DNA from: Azospirillum lipoferum 4B
GTDB taxonomy: Bacteria > Pseudomonadota > Alphaproteobacteria > Azospirillales > Azospirillaceae
NCBI RefSeq assembly: GCF_000283655.1
Contig: NC_016586.1
Coordinates: 511,001-575,000 of the forward strand
Reading direction: 5' to 3'
Length of the DNA: 64,000 nt
Program-made: the position numbers and the translations under genes
Shown here: positions 43,513-51,303 of the stretch, piece after piece
Position numbering within the stretch: the stretch's first letter is position 1
Layout: every line of letters starts with the position of its first letter
The notes under the pieces: model-generated
What the model was told of the DNA's origin: nothing
The model's database searches: none
The model's input: only the letters and a program-made list of their open reading frames with translations

Positions 43513-44817
43513 TTACGCCGCGATGAACTCGTTCCACTTGCGGACCATGTAGCGGTCCTCGTCCATCACCGCGTTCCAGCAGGCGACGCGGCCCATGCGG
43601 TCCTGGAACGAGCCGCCGTCGCGCACCGCGCCGGCCTTTTCCATCACCTTGCCTTCGGGGCTGAGGATGTCGGTCTTGGCCGGCTGGCCCTCCATCCAGA
43701 AGGCCCACTCCTCCGGCGTCATGTGCTGCTTGGCGGTGTCGAGCACGGCCGAATAATAGCCCTGACGGTTCAGATAGGCGCCGACCCAGCCCGACAGATA
43801 CCAGTTGATGTACTCGTAGGCAGCTTCCAGCTCCAGCCCGCTCAGATGCTTGGCGATGCCGAGGCCGCCGCCCCAGGCGCGATAGCCTTCCTTCAGCGGC
43901 TGATAGACGCACTGGATGCCCTTGGCGCGCACGGCGGCGACGGCGGGCGACCACATCGACTGGATGATGACCTCGCCCGACGACATCAGGTTGACGCTCT
44001 CGTCGAAGGTCTTCCAGAAGGCGCGGAACTGGCCGGCCTTCTTGGCCTCGGTCATGATCTTGAGGGTCTTGTCGATCTCCTCCTTGGTCATGTTGCCCTT
44101 GTCGCCATACTTGATCTCGCCCATCGCCTCGCAGACCATGGCGGCGTCCATGATGCCGATGGACGGGATGTTCAGCAGCGACGCCTTGCCCTTGAAGGCG
44201 GGGTCGAGCAAATCCTTCCAGCTGGAAATCGGCCGGCCGACCAGATCGGGGCGGATGCCCAGCGTGTCGGCGTTGTAGATGGTCGGGATCAGCGTCATCC
44301 ACTGGGTCGGCGACTTGGCGAACTTGGTGCTGTCCTTGCCCTCGACGAAGCCCACGGTGTGGGGGGCGGTGCCCTGGGCGATGGCGCTGTCCGGCGTCAG
44401 CTTGCCGGTGACGAAGATCGGGACGATCTTGTCGAAATTCTTGATCTTGGAAACGTCCATCGGCTGCATCACGCCGGCCGGGAAGACCTTCTTGCAGATC
44501 CAGTATTCGATATCGGCGATGTCGTAGGACTTCGGCTGCGTCACCGCGCGCTGGGTCACCGCGTCGGAATCGAGCGCGGTCATCTGCAAGGTGAAGCCCA
44601 GATCCTCCTTCACCTTGTCGGCGACGGCGTTCAGGTTCGACACGCCGGTGCCGAACTGGCGCAGCGTGATGTTCTTGATGTTCTGCGCCCAGATGGTCGG
44701 AAAGCCGGTGATGGCGCCGGAGCCGATTGCGGCGCCCGCCACGGCGGCGGTGCCCTTCAGCAGGGTGCGGCGGCTGACGCCGGTGGAGAGCGTCGAAGGA
44801 GTACGGGTGTCGGTCAT
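43513..44817 (-). CDS. Tat-exported periplasmic binding protein (PotD-like)
   Basis: A 434-residue solute-binding protein. The N-terminus has a twin-arginine signal (SRRTLLKGTAAVAGAAIGSG, about residues 15-35), suggesting export in folded form. The mature part follows the spermidine/putrescine-type class I fold: ITLRQFGTGVSNLNAVADKV, SSWKDLLDPAFKGKASLLNI, INWYLSGWVGAYLNRQGYYS. It is the second gene of the operon, 58 bp after the ATPase gene. The substrate could be a polyamine, amino acid or opine; the neighbouring racemase and amidase favour an amide- or hydantoin-like compound. Confidence 0.9.
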   Translation of the reverse strand: MTDTRTPSTLSTGVSRRTLLKGTAAVAGAAIGSGAITGFPTIWAQNIKNITLRQFGTGVSNLNAVADKVKEDLGFTLQMTALDSDAVTQRAVTQPKSYDIADIEYWICKKVFPAGVMQPMDVSKIKNFDKIVPIFVTGKLTPDSAIAQGTAPHTVGFVEGKDSTKFAKSPTQWMTLIPTIYNADTLGIRPDLVGRPISSWKDLLDPAFKGKASLLNIPSIGIMDAAMVCEAMGEIKYGDKGNMTKEEIDKTLKIMTEAKKAGQFRAFWKTFDESVNLMSSGEVIIQSMWSPAVAAVRAKGIQCVYQPLKEGYRAWGGGLGIAKHLSGLELEAAYEYINWYLSGWVGAYLNRQGYYSAVLDTAKQHMTPEEWAFWMEGQPAKTDILSPEGKVMEKAGAVRDGGSFQDRMGRVACWNAVMDEDRYMVRKWNEFIAA

Positions 44818-44875
44818 CGCTGAGCCTCCAGTCTGTTCGTCGTGTTGTTTTTGGATAGCGTTTTTGAAAGGCGGG

Positions 44876-45880
44876 TCAGGACGCCAGCGGGTGGACGTCC
44901 CGGCGGCTCCAGCCGGCGCGCACGCGGTCGCCCACGCCGACCGGCGCGTCGAAATAGCGCGCCTCGTCCAGCACGACGGCGAATTCGTCGGCGCCGGGAA
45001 TGTCGAGGCTGAGATGGACGGAGGCGCCGTGATATTCCAGCGAGCGCACGGTGCCCTCCACCTGGATTTCGGTCGGCAGCTCGGCACCGCCCAACAGGAT
45101 GCGGTCGGCCCGCACGGCGCAGCGGCCGGCATCGCCGACGACCCCGCCCTCGATGACGTTGTGGCCGCCGATGAAGCGGGCGACGAAGGCGGTGCGCGGC
45201 CGGTTGAACAGCTCGCGCGGCGGCCCGGCCTGTTCGATGCGTCCCTGGTTCATCACCACGGCGAGGTCGGCCAGCGCCATCGCTTCCGTCTGGCTGTGGG
45301 TGACGTGGATGAAGGTGATGCCGATGTCGCGGTGCAGGCGCTTCAGCTCCTCGCGCATGCGCACGCGCAGGAAGGGGTCGAGCGCCGACAGCGGTTCGTC
45401 CAGCAGAAGCACGCCCGGCCGGGTGATCAGCGCGCGGGCCAGCGCCACGCGCTGCTGCTGCCCGCCCGATAGCTGCGACGGCAGGCGGCCGGCATATTTG
45501 CCCATGTCGACCAGATCGAGCATCTCGGCCGCCCGGCGGCGGCGCTCCTCCTTGCCCACCCCCTTCATCTTCAGGCTGAAGGCAACGTTGTCGGTGCAGT
45601 CCAGATGTGGAAACAGGGCGTAGCTCTGGAACATCATCGCCGTGCCGCGCTTGGCCGGCGGGTCGTCGTTGACCACGCTGTCGCCGATCAGCAGGTCGCC
45701 ATCCGTGATGTCCTCATGCCCGGCGATCATCCGCAGGGTGGAGGTCTTGCCGCAGCCGCTCGGCCCCAGCAGGCAGCAGTAGGAGCCGGCGGCGATCCGC
45801 AGATCGATGCCGTCCACCGCCACGGTCGCGCCATAGGCCTTGCGCAGCTTCACCAGTTCGACCGTCGAACCCGCCGTCAT
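44876..45880 (-). CDS. ABC transporter ATP-binding protein (PotA-like)
   Basis: A 334-residue ATPase. Walker A is GPSGCGKT near residue 40, the signature LSGGQQQRVALARAL near 140, Walker B LLLDEPLSALDP near 162, and the switch histidine VTHSQ near 195. A C-terminal TOBE domain (about 260-330) is present as in PotA, suggesting regulation by substrate or partner. The ATG at 45880 has GGAGG 8 nt upstream. It heads the six-gene operon (ATPase, binding protein, two permeases, racemase, amidase), which is divergent from a GntR regulator. Confidence 0.94.
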   Translation of the reverse strand: MTAGSTVELVKLRKAYGATVAVDGIDLRIAAGSYCCLLGPSGCGKTSTLRMIAGHEDITDGDLLIGDSVVNDDPPAKRGTAMMFQSYALFPHLDCTDNVAFSLKMKGVGKEERRRRAAEMLDLVDMGKYAGRLPSQLSGGQQQRVALARALITRPGVLLLDEPLSALDPFLRVRMREELKRLHRDIGITFIHVTHSQTEAMALADLAVVMNQGRIEQAGPPRELFNRPRTAFVARFIGGHNVIEGGVVGDAGRCAVRADRILLGGAELPTEIQVEGTVRSLEYHGASVHLSLDIPGADEFAVVLDEARYFDAPVGVGDRVRAGWSRRDVHPLAS

Positions 45881-45895
45881 CGGATGGCCTCCAAC

Positions 45896-45907
45896 ATTGT
45901 GCACAAT
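45896..45907. promoter_or_regulatory. GntR operator, copy next to the transporter operon
   Basis: ATTGTGCACAAT is a perfect 12-bp palindrome only 16 bp before the ATPase start codon. The core TTGTGCACAA occurs again at 46116-46125, and a partial copy (ATTGTGCA) is at about 46013-46020. A binding protein here would block the operon's promoter or leader. Confidence 0.7.
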
Positions 45908-46115
45908 ATGCGCGGTCGTTTGTGACCGGTTCGCCTTGTGCATGTCGCGTGCCAGCGGTGGAATCCCGGAAATCAGCCGCTTTCCCGATGCTCTGTTGCG
46001 CAATGGCTCGGCAATTGTGCAGGGTTTTGGCGCAATGGCGTCATTTTAGGCAATGCTGCTTCCAACAACCTCCGCCGCGCCACTCCGGCGATTGCTGTTT
46101 CCCTGCTGGCCCGGT

Positions 46116-46125
46116 TTGTGCACAA
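46116..46125. promoter_or_regulatory. GntR operator, copy next to the regulator gene
   Basis: TTGTGCACAA, 46 bp before the regulator start at 46172 and identical to the core of the palindrome at 45896-45907. A TTGCGCAA variant lies at about 45996-46003. The set suggests autoregulation plus control of the divergent operon. Confidence 0.65.
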
Positions 46126-46171
46126 TGTTCTGCAGGTTTCCCGCACACCGCTAAAAGCACCCTGCCAGCCC

Positions 46172-46924
46172 ATGACGACCGCCGCGCCCGCCAAGCCAGC
46201 CCGCCGCACGCCCCGCGCCCGCACCGCTGCCCGCGCCAGCGCCGAAACCCGCATCGTCCGCAGCATCGGCGAGGCGATTGCCGACCGCCGCCTGCCGCCC
46301 GGCACCAAGCTGACCGAGGAAAGCCTGGCGGAAGCCTTCGGGGTCAGCCGGGAACGGGTGCGCAAGGTCCTGCTTCTGCTGGCGCAGCGGCGCGTGGTGA
46401 CGCTGATCCCCAACCGCGGCGCCTTCGTCGCCAAGCCGACCCCCAAGGAGGCACGCGAGGTGTTCGAGGCCCGCCGGGTGATCGAACGCGCAGTCATGGA
46501 ACGGCTGGAGCGGATGCCGCGCCCCTTGCCCGACGATGTGCTGGAAAAGCTGCGCGGCCACGGCGCGCTGGAGGATGCGGCGGAACTCGCGGCCGACCGC
46601 AAGGCGATGATCCGGCTGTCCGGCCAGTTCCACCTGCTGCTGGCGGAATTCGCCGGCAACGCGACGCTGACGGGGATCCTGGCCGACCTGATCGACCGCT
46701 CTAGCCTTGCCATCGCCGCCTTCGAGCGGCGGTCGTCGCACACCTGCTCCGCCGACGATCACCGCCGCCTGATCGCCGCCCTGATCGGCAACGCGCCGGG
46801 CGAGGCAACCGCGCTGATGATCGAGCATCTCGACGACGTCGAACGCCAGCTGGATCTGGAGGCCAAGACGGAGACCCGCATCGACCTGAAGGCGATCTTC
46901 GCCGACGAGCATGAGCCGGCCTGA
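46172..46924 (+). CDS. GntR-family regulator (FCD type)
   Basis: A 250-residue regulator. After a basic, Ala-rich tail, the winged helix is at about 28-90 (IADRRLPPGTKLTEESLAEA, FGVSRERVRKVLLLLAQRRV). The FCD helical effector domain follows (EVFEARRVIERAVMERLERM, SADDHRRLIAALIGNAPGEA, MIEHLDDVERQL). FCD proteins bind small carboxylates with a metal held by Asp and His residues. It is divergent from the transporter-racemase-amidase operon across a spacer with several TTGTGCA sites, so that operon is its likely target. The ligand is probably the imported compound or a product of it. Confidence 0.92.
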   Translation: MTTAAPAKPARRTPRARTAARASAETRIVRSIGEAIADRRLPPGTKLTEESLAEAFGVSRERVRKVLLLLAQRRVVTLIPNRGAFVAKPTPKEAREVFEARRVIERAVMERLERMPRPLPDDVLEKLRGHGALEDAAELAADRKAMIRLSGQFHLLLAEFAGNATLTGILADLIDRSSLAIAAFERRSSHTCSADDHRRLIAALIGNAPGEATALMIEHLDDVERQLDLEAKTETRIDLKAIFADEHEPA

Positions 46925-46940
46925 CGCGACAGGTCCCTGA

Positions 46941-46986
46941 AACGCGAAGAGCCCCGGCCTCCGACGAGACCGGGACTCTTCGCGTT
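46941..46986. terminator. Bidirectional terminator
   Basis: AACGCGAAGAG (46941-46951) pairs perfectly with CTCTTCGCGTT (46976-46986), with CCCGG/CCGGG pairing inside. It lies between the convergent GntR and PTS genes, and short T/A-runs flank it. Confidence 0.8.
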
Positions 46987-46996
46987 TCTTGAGGGG

Positions 46997-48466
46997 TCAG
47001 ACCCGCATGCCGGCCGACAGGTTCAGCGTGTCCTGGATCTCACCGGCCAGCTGGTCGGCGATTGGACCGACGATCACCTGGACGGAGTTGGCCGACGGCT
47101 TCACCACGCCGCGGGCTCCCAGCCGCTTCAGTTCGGCCTCATCGATGAGGGCGGCATCGGCGACGGCCAGACGCAGGCGCGTGGTACAGGCCTCGACGGA
47201 GCGCAGATTGCCGGCCCCGCCCAGCGCCGCGACATAGGCGCCGGCCCGGTCGCTCGCCGCCGCCGCCGCGGATGCCGGCGCATGCACCGCCGCCACTGGT
47301 GCCGCCGCCTGCCCGGCGGGGATGGCGACATCGTCGCGGCCCAGCGTCTTCAGGTCGAAGCGCCGGATGACGACGCGGAACAGCGTGTAATAGATCACGA
47401 AATAGGCAGCACCCACCGGCAGCAGCAGGATCGGGTTGGTGGCCTTGCCGTAATTCAGCACATAGTCGAACAGGCCGGCCGAGAAGCCGAAGCCCAGCTT
47501 CACGTTCAGCACGTCCATCAGCACCATCGACAGGCCGGTCAGCACGGCATGGACGGCGAACAACATCGGCGCCAGGAACATGAAGGCGAATTCCACCGGC
47601 TCCGTCACTCCGGTCAGGAAGGCGGTCAGCGCCATCGACAGCAGCACCCCGCCGACCGCCGCGCGGTTCTCCGGCTTGGCCGTGTGGTACATGGCGAGGC
47701 AGGCGGCGGGCAGGCCGAACATCATCACCGGGAAGAAGCCGGCCATGAAGGCGCCGGCCGCGGGATCGCCCTTGAAGAAGCGGTTGAGATCGCCGGTGAC
47801 GCCCTGGTAATCGCCCAGCAGGAACCAGGCGATGTTGTTGATGATGTGGTGCAGGCCGGTGATGATCAGCACCCGGTTCAGCACGCCGTAAAGGAACAGC
47901 CCCAGCTTGCCGAGCCCCAGCACGCCGGTGGTCAGCGCGCTCAGGCCCGCATCGACGACGGGCCAGCCATAGCCGAAGATCACCGCGATCCCCAGCGCCG
48001 CCAGACCGGTGACGATGGGCACGAAGCGCCGGCCGCCGAAGAAGGCGAGATAGTCCGGCAGCTTGATGTCCTTGTACCGGTTATAGAGCTGGCCGGCGAT
48101 GATGCCGATCAGGATGCCGACCGGAATGCTGATGCGGCTGGACATCTTCGCCACCAGCTCAGGCGCCACGCCGCTGAGCACGACGGCGCCCTTCACCGCC
48201 ACGAAATAGCCCACCGCACCGGCCAGCCCGGCGGCGCCATGATTCTCGCGGGCGAAGCCGATGGCGATGCCGACGGCGAACAGGACGCCCAGGTTGGAGA
48301 AGACGGCGTCGCCCGCCGCGGCGATGAAGGCGATGTTCAGCAGGTCGGGCTGACCGATGCGCAGCAGCAGCCCGGCGATGGGCAGCACGGCGATCGGCAG
48401 CATCAACGCCCGCCCGAGCCTCTGGACGCCCGAAAAACGGTCGCCCGAAAAACGATCAGCAGACAT
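46997..48466 (-). CDS. nagE: PTS N-acetylglucosamine-type permease, EIICB (NagE-like)
   Basis: A 489-residue PTS permease. EIIC spans about 15-370 (QRLGRALMLPIAVLPIAGLL, GITEPVEFAFMF-type loop as VTEPVEFAFMFLAPMLFAVH). EIIB is at about 405-485, with the phosphorylated cysteine in SVEACTTRLRLAV. No EIIA is attached, unlike E. coli NagE; the EIIA comes from the fused protein at 55807. GGGGAG stands 8 nt before the ATG. It lies downstream of murQ on the same strand. GlcNAc is the likeliest sugar, but the murQ neighbour allows MurNAc. Confidence 0.9.
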   Translation of the reverse strand: MSADRFSGDRFSGVQRLGRALMLPIAVLPIAGLLLRIGQPDLLNIAFIAAAGDAVFSNLGVLFAVGIAIGFARENHGAAGLAGAVGYFVAVKGAVVLSGVAPELVAKMSSRISIPVGILIGIIAGQLYNRYKDIKLPDYLAFFGGRRFVPIVTGLAALGIAVIFGYGWPVVDAGLSALTTGVLGLGKLGLFLYGVLNRVLIITGLHHIINNIAWFLLGDYQGVTGDLNRFFKGDPAAGAFMAGFFPVMMFGLPAACLAMYHTAKPENRAAVGGVLLSMALTAFLTGVTEPVEFAFMFLAPMLFAVHAVLTGLSMVLMDVLNVKLGFGFSAGLFDYVLNYGKATNPILLLPVGAAYFVIYYTLFRVVIRRFDLKTLGRDDVAIPAGQAAAPVAAVHAPASAAAAASDRAGAYVAALGGAGNLRSVEACTTRLRLAVADAALIDEAELKRLGARGVVKPSANSVQVIVGPIADQLAGEIQDTLNLSAGMRV

Positions 48467-48531
48467 TCGGACGTCTCCCCTACAACAGGCCGGGCCTCAC
48501 CGGGCCGGGCATCAGGATTGGATTTCGGGTA

Positions 48532-49437
48532 TCAGGCGACGGAGCGGAGCCCGGCGGCGCGTTCCATCGCCCGGCGCAGGTTGCCGCCGGTCTCGATCAG
48601 CAGGCGGTCGATGTCGGAACCGTCCAGGCCGGCAAGGCCCAGCACGGCGCGGCGGACGTCGCCATGCCGCTCCAGCGCCACCCCGGCCGCCGCCTCGTCC
48701 ACCCCGGCGATGCGCGCGACCATGGCGGCGCAGCGGCGGCGGAGCTTGGCGTTCTCCGGCCGGACATTGATCATCAGGTTGTCGTAGACATTGCCGAGCG
48801 CGGTCATCACGCCGGTCGAAAACAGGTTCAGCACCACCTTCTGCGCGGTGCCGGCGCCAAGGCGGGTGGAACCGGCGATCACCTCCGGCCCGGTCAGGGT
48901 CAGAATGGGATGTTCGACGGCCTCCAAGAGCGGGGACCCGGCGCTGCTGGCGATCCCCATGGTCAGGGCTCCCGCCTCCCGCGCGGCGCGGAGAACGCCG
49001 ACGGTGTAGGCGCTGGCCCCGCTGGCCGACAGGCCGACGACCACGTCATCCGCGGCGATACCCGCACGGGCGGCCTCGGCGCGGCCGGCATCCTCGTCAT
49101 CCTCCGCAGCACCGGTCAGCCCGCGCGACAGGTCGAGCCCGCCGGCGATCAACAGGACCAGACGCTCGGCCGGCCAGTCGAAGGTCGGCCCCAGGTCCAG
49201 CCCGTCCAGCGCCGCCACCATGGCCGAGGATCCGGCGCCGGCATAGACCAGCCGCCCCCGGCCGCCGGACAGGCGGTCCGCCGCGGCCTCCACGGCGGCG
49301 GCGACGGCCGGCAGGGCGGGTGCGCAGGCGGCGAGCGCCCGAGTCTGCCCCTCCCAAAGGGCCGTCATCAGTTCATTGGCCGGCCAGAGGTCCAGCCGGC
49401 TGTACCGGTGCGCCGTATCCTCCGTGCCGCCCGCCAT
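48532..49437 (-). CDS. murQ: N-acetylmuramic acid 6-phosphate etherase MurQ
   Basis: A SIS-domain enzyme of 301 residues from the ATG at 49437, about the length of E. coli MurQ. It removes lactate from MurNAc-6-phosphate to give GlcNAc-6-phosphate, linking cell-wall recycling to the NagA-NagB route. Visible marks are TEDTAHRYSRLDLW at the N-terminus, RLVYAGAGSSAMVAALDG, VVVGLSASGASAYTVGVLRA, and AGSTRLGAGTAQKVVLNLFS. The length match and GGGAG upstream favour 49437; an ATG at 49482 is an alternative. It is divergent from the HutC-type regulator and precedes the nagE-like gene. Confidence 0.92.
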   Translation of the reverse strand: MAGGTEDTAHRYSRLDLWPANELMTALWEGQTRALAACAPALPAVAAAVEAAADRLSGGRGRLVYAGAGSSAMVAALDGLDLGPTFDWPAERLVLLIAGGLDLSRGLTGAAEDDEDAGRAEAARAGIAADDVVVGLSASGASAYTVGVLRAAREAGALTMGIASSAGSPLLEAVEHPILTLTGPEVIAGSTRLGAGTAQKVVLNLFSTGVMTALGNVYDNLMINVRPENAKLRRRCAAMVARIAGVDEAAAGVALERHGDVRRAVLGLAGLDGSDIDRLLIETGGNLRRAMERAAGLRSVA

Positions 49438-49507
49438 TCCCGCCGCTCCCGCGCTGCTTGCCGCCCTTGGCGGGCGACCCATCGCCGACCGCCTGCCGGC
49501 CGCCGGT

Positions 49508-49541
49508 GGTATTAGATTGGACTGTATGTGCAGCATACCAA
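49508..49541. promoter_or_regulatory. Half-sites of the amino-sugar regulator between murQ and its regulator
   Basis: TGGTAT (49508-49513) and ATACCA (49536-49541) face each other 22 bp apart; a further TGGTAT is at 49631-49636. These are the half-sites of the full operator TGGTAT-AG-ATACCA at 53530-53543. The spacing here is unusual, so binding is uncertain. Confidence 0.4.
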
Positions 49542-49669
49542 AATCCGGTTCGTCCGCAATCGCAATCTGATTGTTCGCCTTTGCTCCTTTCAGGAATCCC
49601 GCCGGCAGCTGTTGCCCATTGGCCTTTCAGTGGTATCATGCTCATCCCAAAGCACTGGAGTGGCTGCCG

Positions 49670-50431
49670 ATGTCCACCGCCGCCGCCACCGCGGCCCCGT
49701 TCGACCCGACCGCCCTGTCCGATGCCCTGCCGCTGCCGCTCTACCTCCAGTTGGCGCGGCATCTGCGGACGCTGATCGTCGAAGGGCGGCTGACCGACCA
49801 GGATGCCCTGCCCGGGGAGCGCGAGCTGGCGGAAACCTTCGGCGTGTCCCGCGTCACCGTGCGCAAGGCATTGCGGGAGCTGATCGCGGAAGGGCTGCTG
49901 CACCAGCGCCAGGGGGCCGGCACCTTCATCAACCGCAGCCCCCATGTGGAACAGCGCCTGTCGACGCTGACCAGCTTCACCGAGGATATCGGCGGGCGCG
50001 GGTTGAAGCCGGATTCGCGCTGGCTCAGCCGGTCTGCAGGCACCGCGACGCCGGAGGAGGCGATGGCGCTCGGGCTGCGTCCGGGGGCGGAGGTGGTGCG
50101 GCTTCACCGGCTGCGTCTGGCCGACGGCACGCCGCTCGCAATCGAACTCAGCGCCCTGCCAGCCAGCTTCCTGCCCGATCCGGAACTGGTGCAGGGTTCC
50201 CTCTATGAGACCTTGCGCGGACGTGGCCATCCGCCCTTCCGTGCCCTGCAACGCTTGTCTGCCATTCGCCTGCCGGCGGATCAGGCGGCGCTTCTGGGGG
50301 TTCCCGACGGCGCCCCCGCCCTTTACATTGAGCGCCGCACCTTCCTGGAGAACGGAACCCCGCTGGAGTTCGTCCGTTCCCACTACCGCGGCGACGCCTA
50401 TGACTTCGTCGTGGAGCTGTCGCTGGCCTGA
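49670..50431 (+). CDS. GntR/HutC-family regulator of amino-sugar genes (NagR/NagQ-like)
   Basis: A 253-residue regulator. The winged helix is at about 22-90 (LPLYLQLARHLRTLIVEGRL, FGVSRVTVRKALRELIAEGL, HQRQGAGTFI). The UTRA effector domain follows (LSTLTSFTEDIGGRGLKPDS, VVRLHRLRLADGTPLAIELS, EFVRSHYRGDAYDFVVEL). In NagR/DasR-type proteins the UTRA domain senses GlcN-6-P or GlcNAc-6-P. It is divergent from murQ and co-directional with a HAD phosphatase. The TGGTAT/ATACCA sites nearby fit the operator type of this subfamily. GGAG lies about 11 nt before the ATG. Confidence 0.92.
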   Translation: MSTAAATAAPFDPTALSDALPLPLYLQLARHLRTLIVEGRLTDQDALPGERELAETFGVSRVTVRKALRELIAEGLLHQRQGAGTFINRSPHVEQRLSTLTSFTEDIGGRGLKPDSRWLSRSAGTATPEEAMALGLRPGAEVVRLHRLRLADGTPLAIELSALPASFLPDPELVQGSLYETLRGRGHPPFRALQRLSAIRLPADQAALLGVPDGAPALYIERRTFLENGTPLEFVRSHYRGDAYDFVVELSLA

Positions 50432-50482
50432 TCCCTGCGGGTCATTCTCTCCCACGCAGTAAAATCCTGACGAGAGCGCGCG

Positions 50483-51151
50483 ATGAAGCCTGCCCTTGAT
50501 ACCCCGTTCCGTGTCCGCGCCATCCTGTTCGACATGGACGGCACCCTGATCGACACCACGGGTCCCGTGGAACGCTCCTGGCGCAGCTGGGCTGCCCGGC
50601 ACGATCTGGATCCCGACGCCATCCTGGCCGTCTGCCACGGTGTCCGCAGCATCGAAACCGTCCGCCGCTTCGCCCCCGCCGGTGCCGACATCGACGAGGA
50701 GGTGCGTCTGGTGGAGGAGTGCTACACCAACGACACCGAAGGCGTGCGTGCCGTTCCCGGCGCGCTGGAGCTTCTGCAATCGCTGCCGCGCCATCGCTGG
50801 GCGGTGGTGACCTCCGCGCCGCAGGACATGGCGCGCAAGCGGATCGCCCAGGCCGGCCTGCCCCTGCCCGACCTGCTGATCGGCGCCGACAACGTCACCC
50901 ATGGCAAGCCCCACCCCGAAGGCTACCGCACCGCCGCCGAAAAGCTCGGCTTCGACCCACGTGAAACCGTGGTGTTCGAGGACGCCCCTGCCGGCCTGGC
51001 AGCCGGCAAAGCGGCCGGCGCGCGGGTGATCGCGCTGACCACGACGCTGCCGGCGCATGAGCTGGGCGAGACTCTGTGCCTGCCCGATCTGACGGCGCTG
51101 CAGGTGCGCGTGGACGAGGATGGGTTGGAGATCGTGGCGGTGGGTGGGTGA
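50483..51151 (+). CDS. HAD-family sugar-phosphatase-like hydrolase
   Basis: A 222-residue HAD protein with C1 cap. Motif I is ILFDMDGTLIDT near residue 15, motif II VVTSAPQDMA near 110, the motif III lysine GKPHPEGY near 140, and motif IV VVFEDAPAGLAAGKAAGARV. The last segment and the overall form resemble 2-deoxyglucose-6-phosphate phosphatase and GPP/YfbT-type sugar phosphatases. It lies 51 bp after the HutC regulator on the same strand, in the amino-sugar locus. It may remove toxic build-up of a sugar phosphate; the substrate is unknown. Confidence 0.85.
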   Translation: MKPALDTPFRVRAILFDMDGTLIDTTGPVERSWRSWAARHDLDPDAILAVCHGVRSIETVRRFAPAGADIDEEVRLVEECYTNDTEGVRAVPGALELLQSLPRHRWAVVTSAPQDMARKRIAQAGLPLPDLLIGADNVTHGKPHPEGYRTAAEKLGFDPRETVVFEDAPAGLAAGKAAGARVIALTTTLPAHELGETLCLPDLTALQVRVDEDGLEIVAVGG

Positions 51152-51173
51152 CGGGTTCTTGATGTCCAGGCGT

Positions 51174-51284
51174 CGATTGCCCCCTCCCCAACCCTCCCCC
51201 GCTTCGCGGGAGAGGGTGCCTTCTGCGAAGCGACGGCAGTTCCCTCCCCCGCCCAGCGGGGGAGGGTTAGGGTGGGGGCAATCG
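51174..51284. repeat. REP-like palindromic repeat, copy 2
   Basis: A 111-bp element with 11-bp terminal inverted repeats (CGATTGCCCCC and GGGGGCAATCG). Inner segments such as CCCGCTTCGCGGG and AGCGGGGGAGGGTTAGGG are shared with the copy at 43389-43500. It fills the gap between the convergent HAD and nagA genes and could act as a terminator or mRNA stabiliser. Confidence 0.85.
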
Positions 51285-51303
51285 AAGCCGAAACTCCCTC
51301 ACA

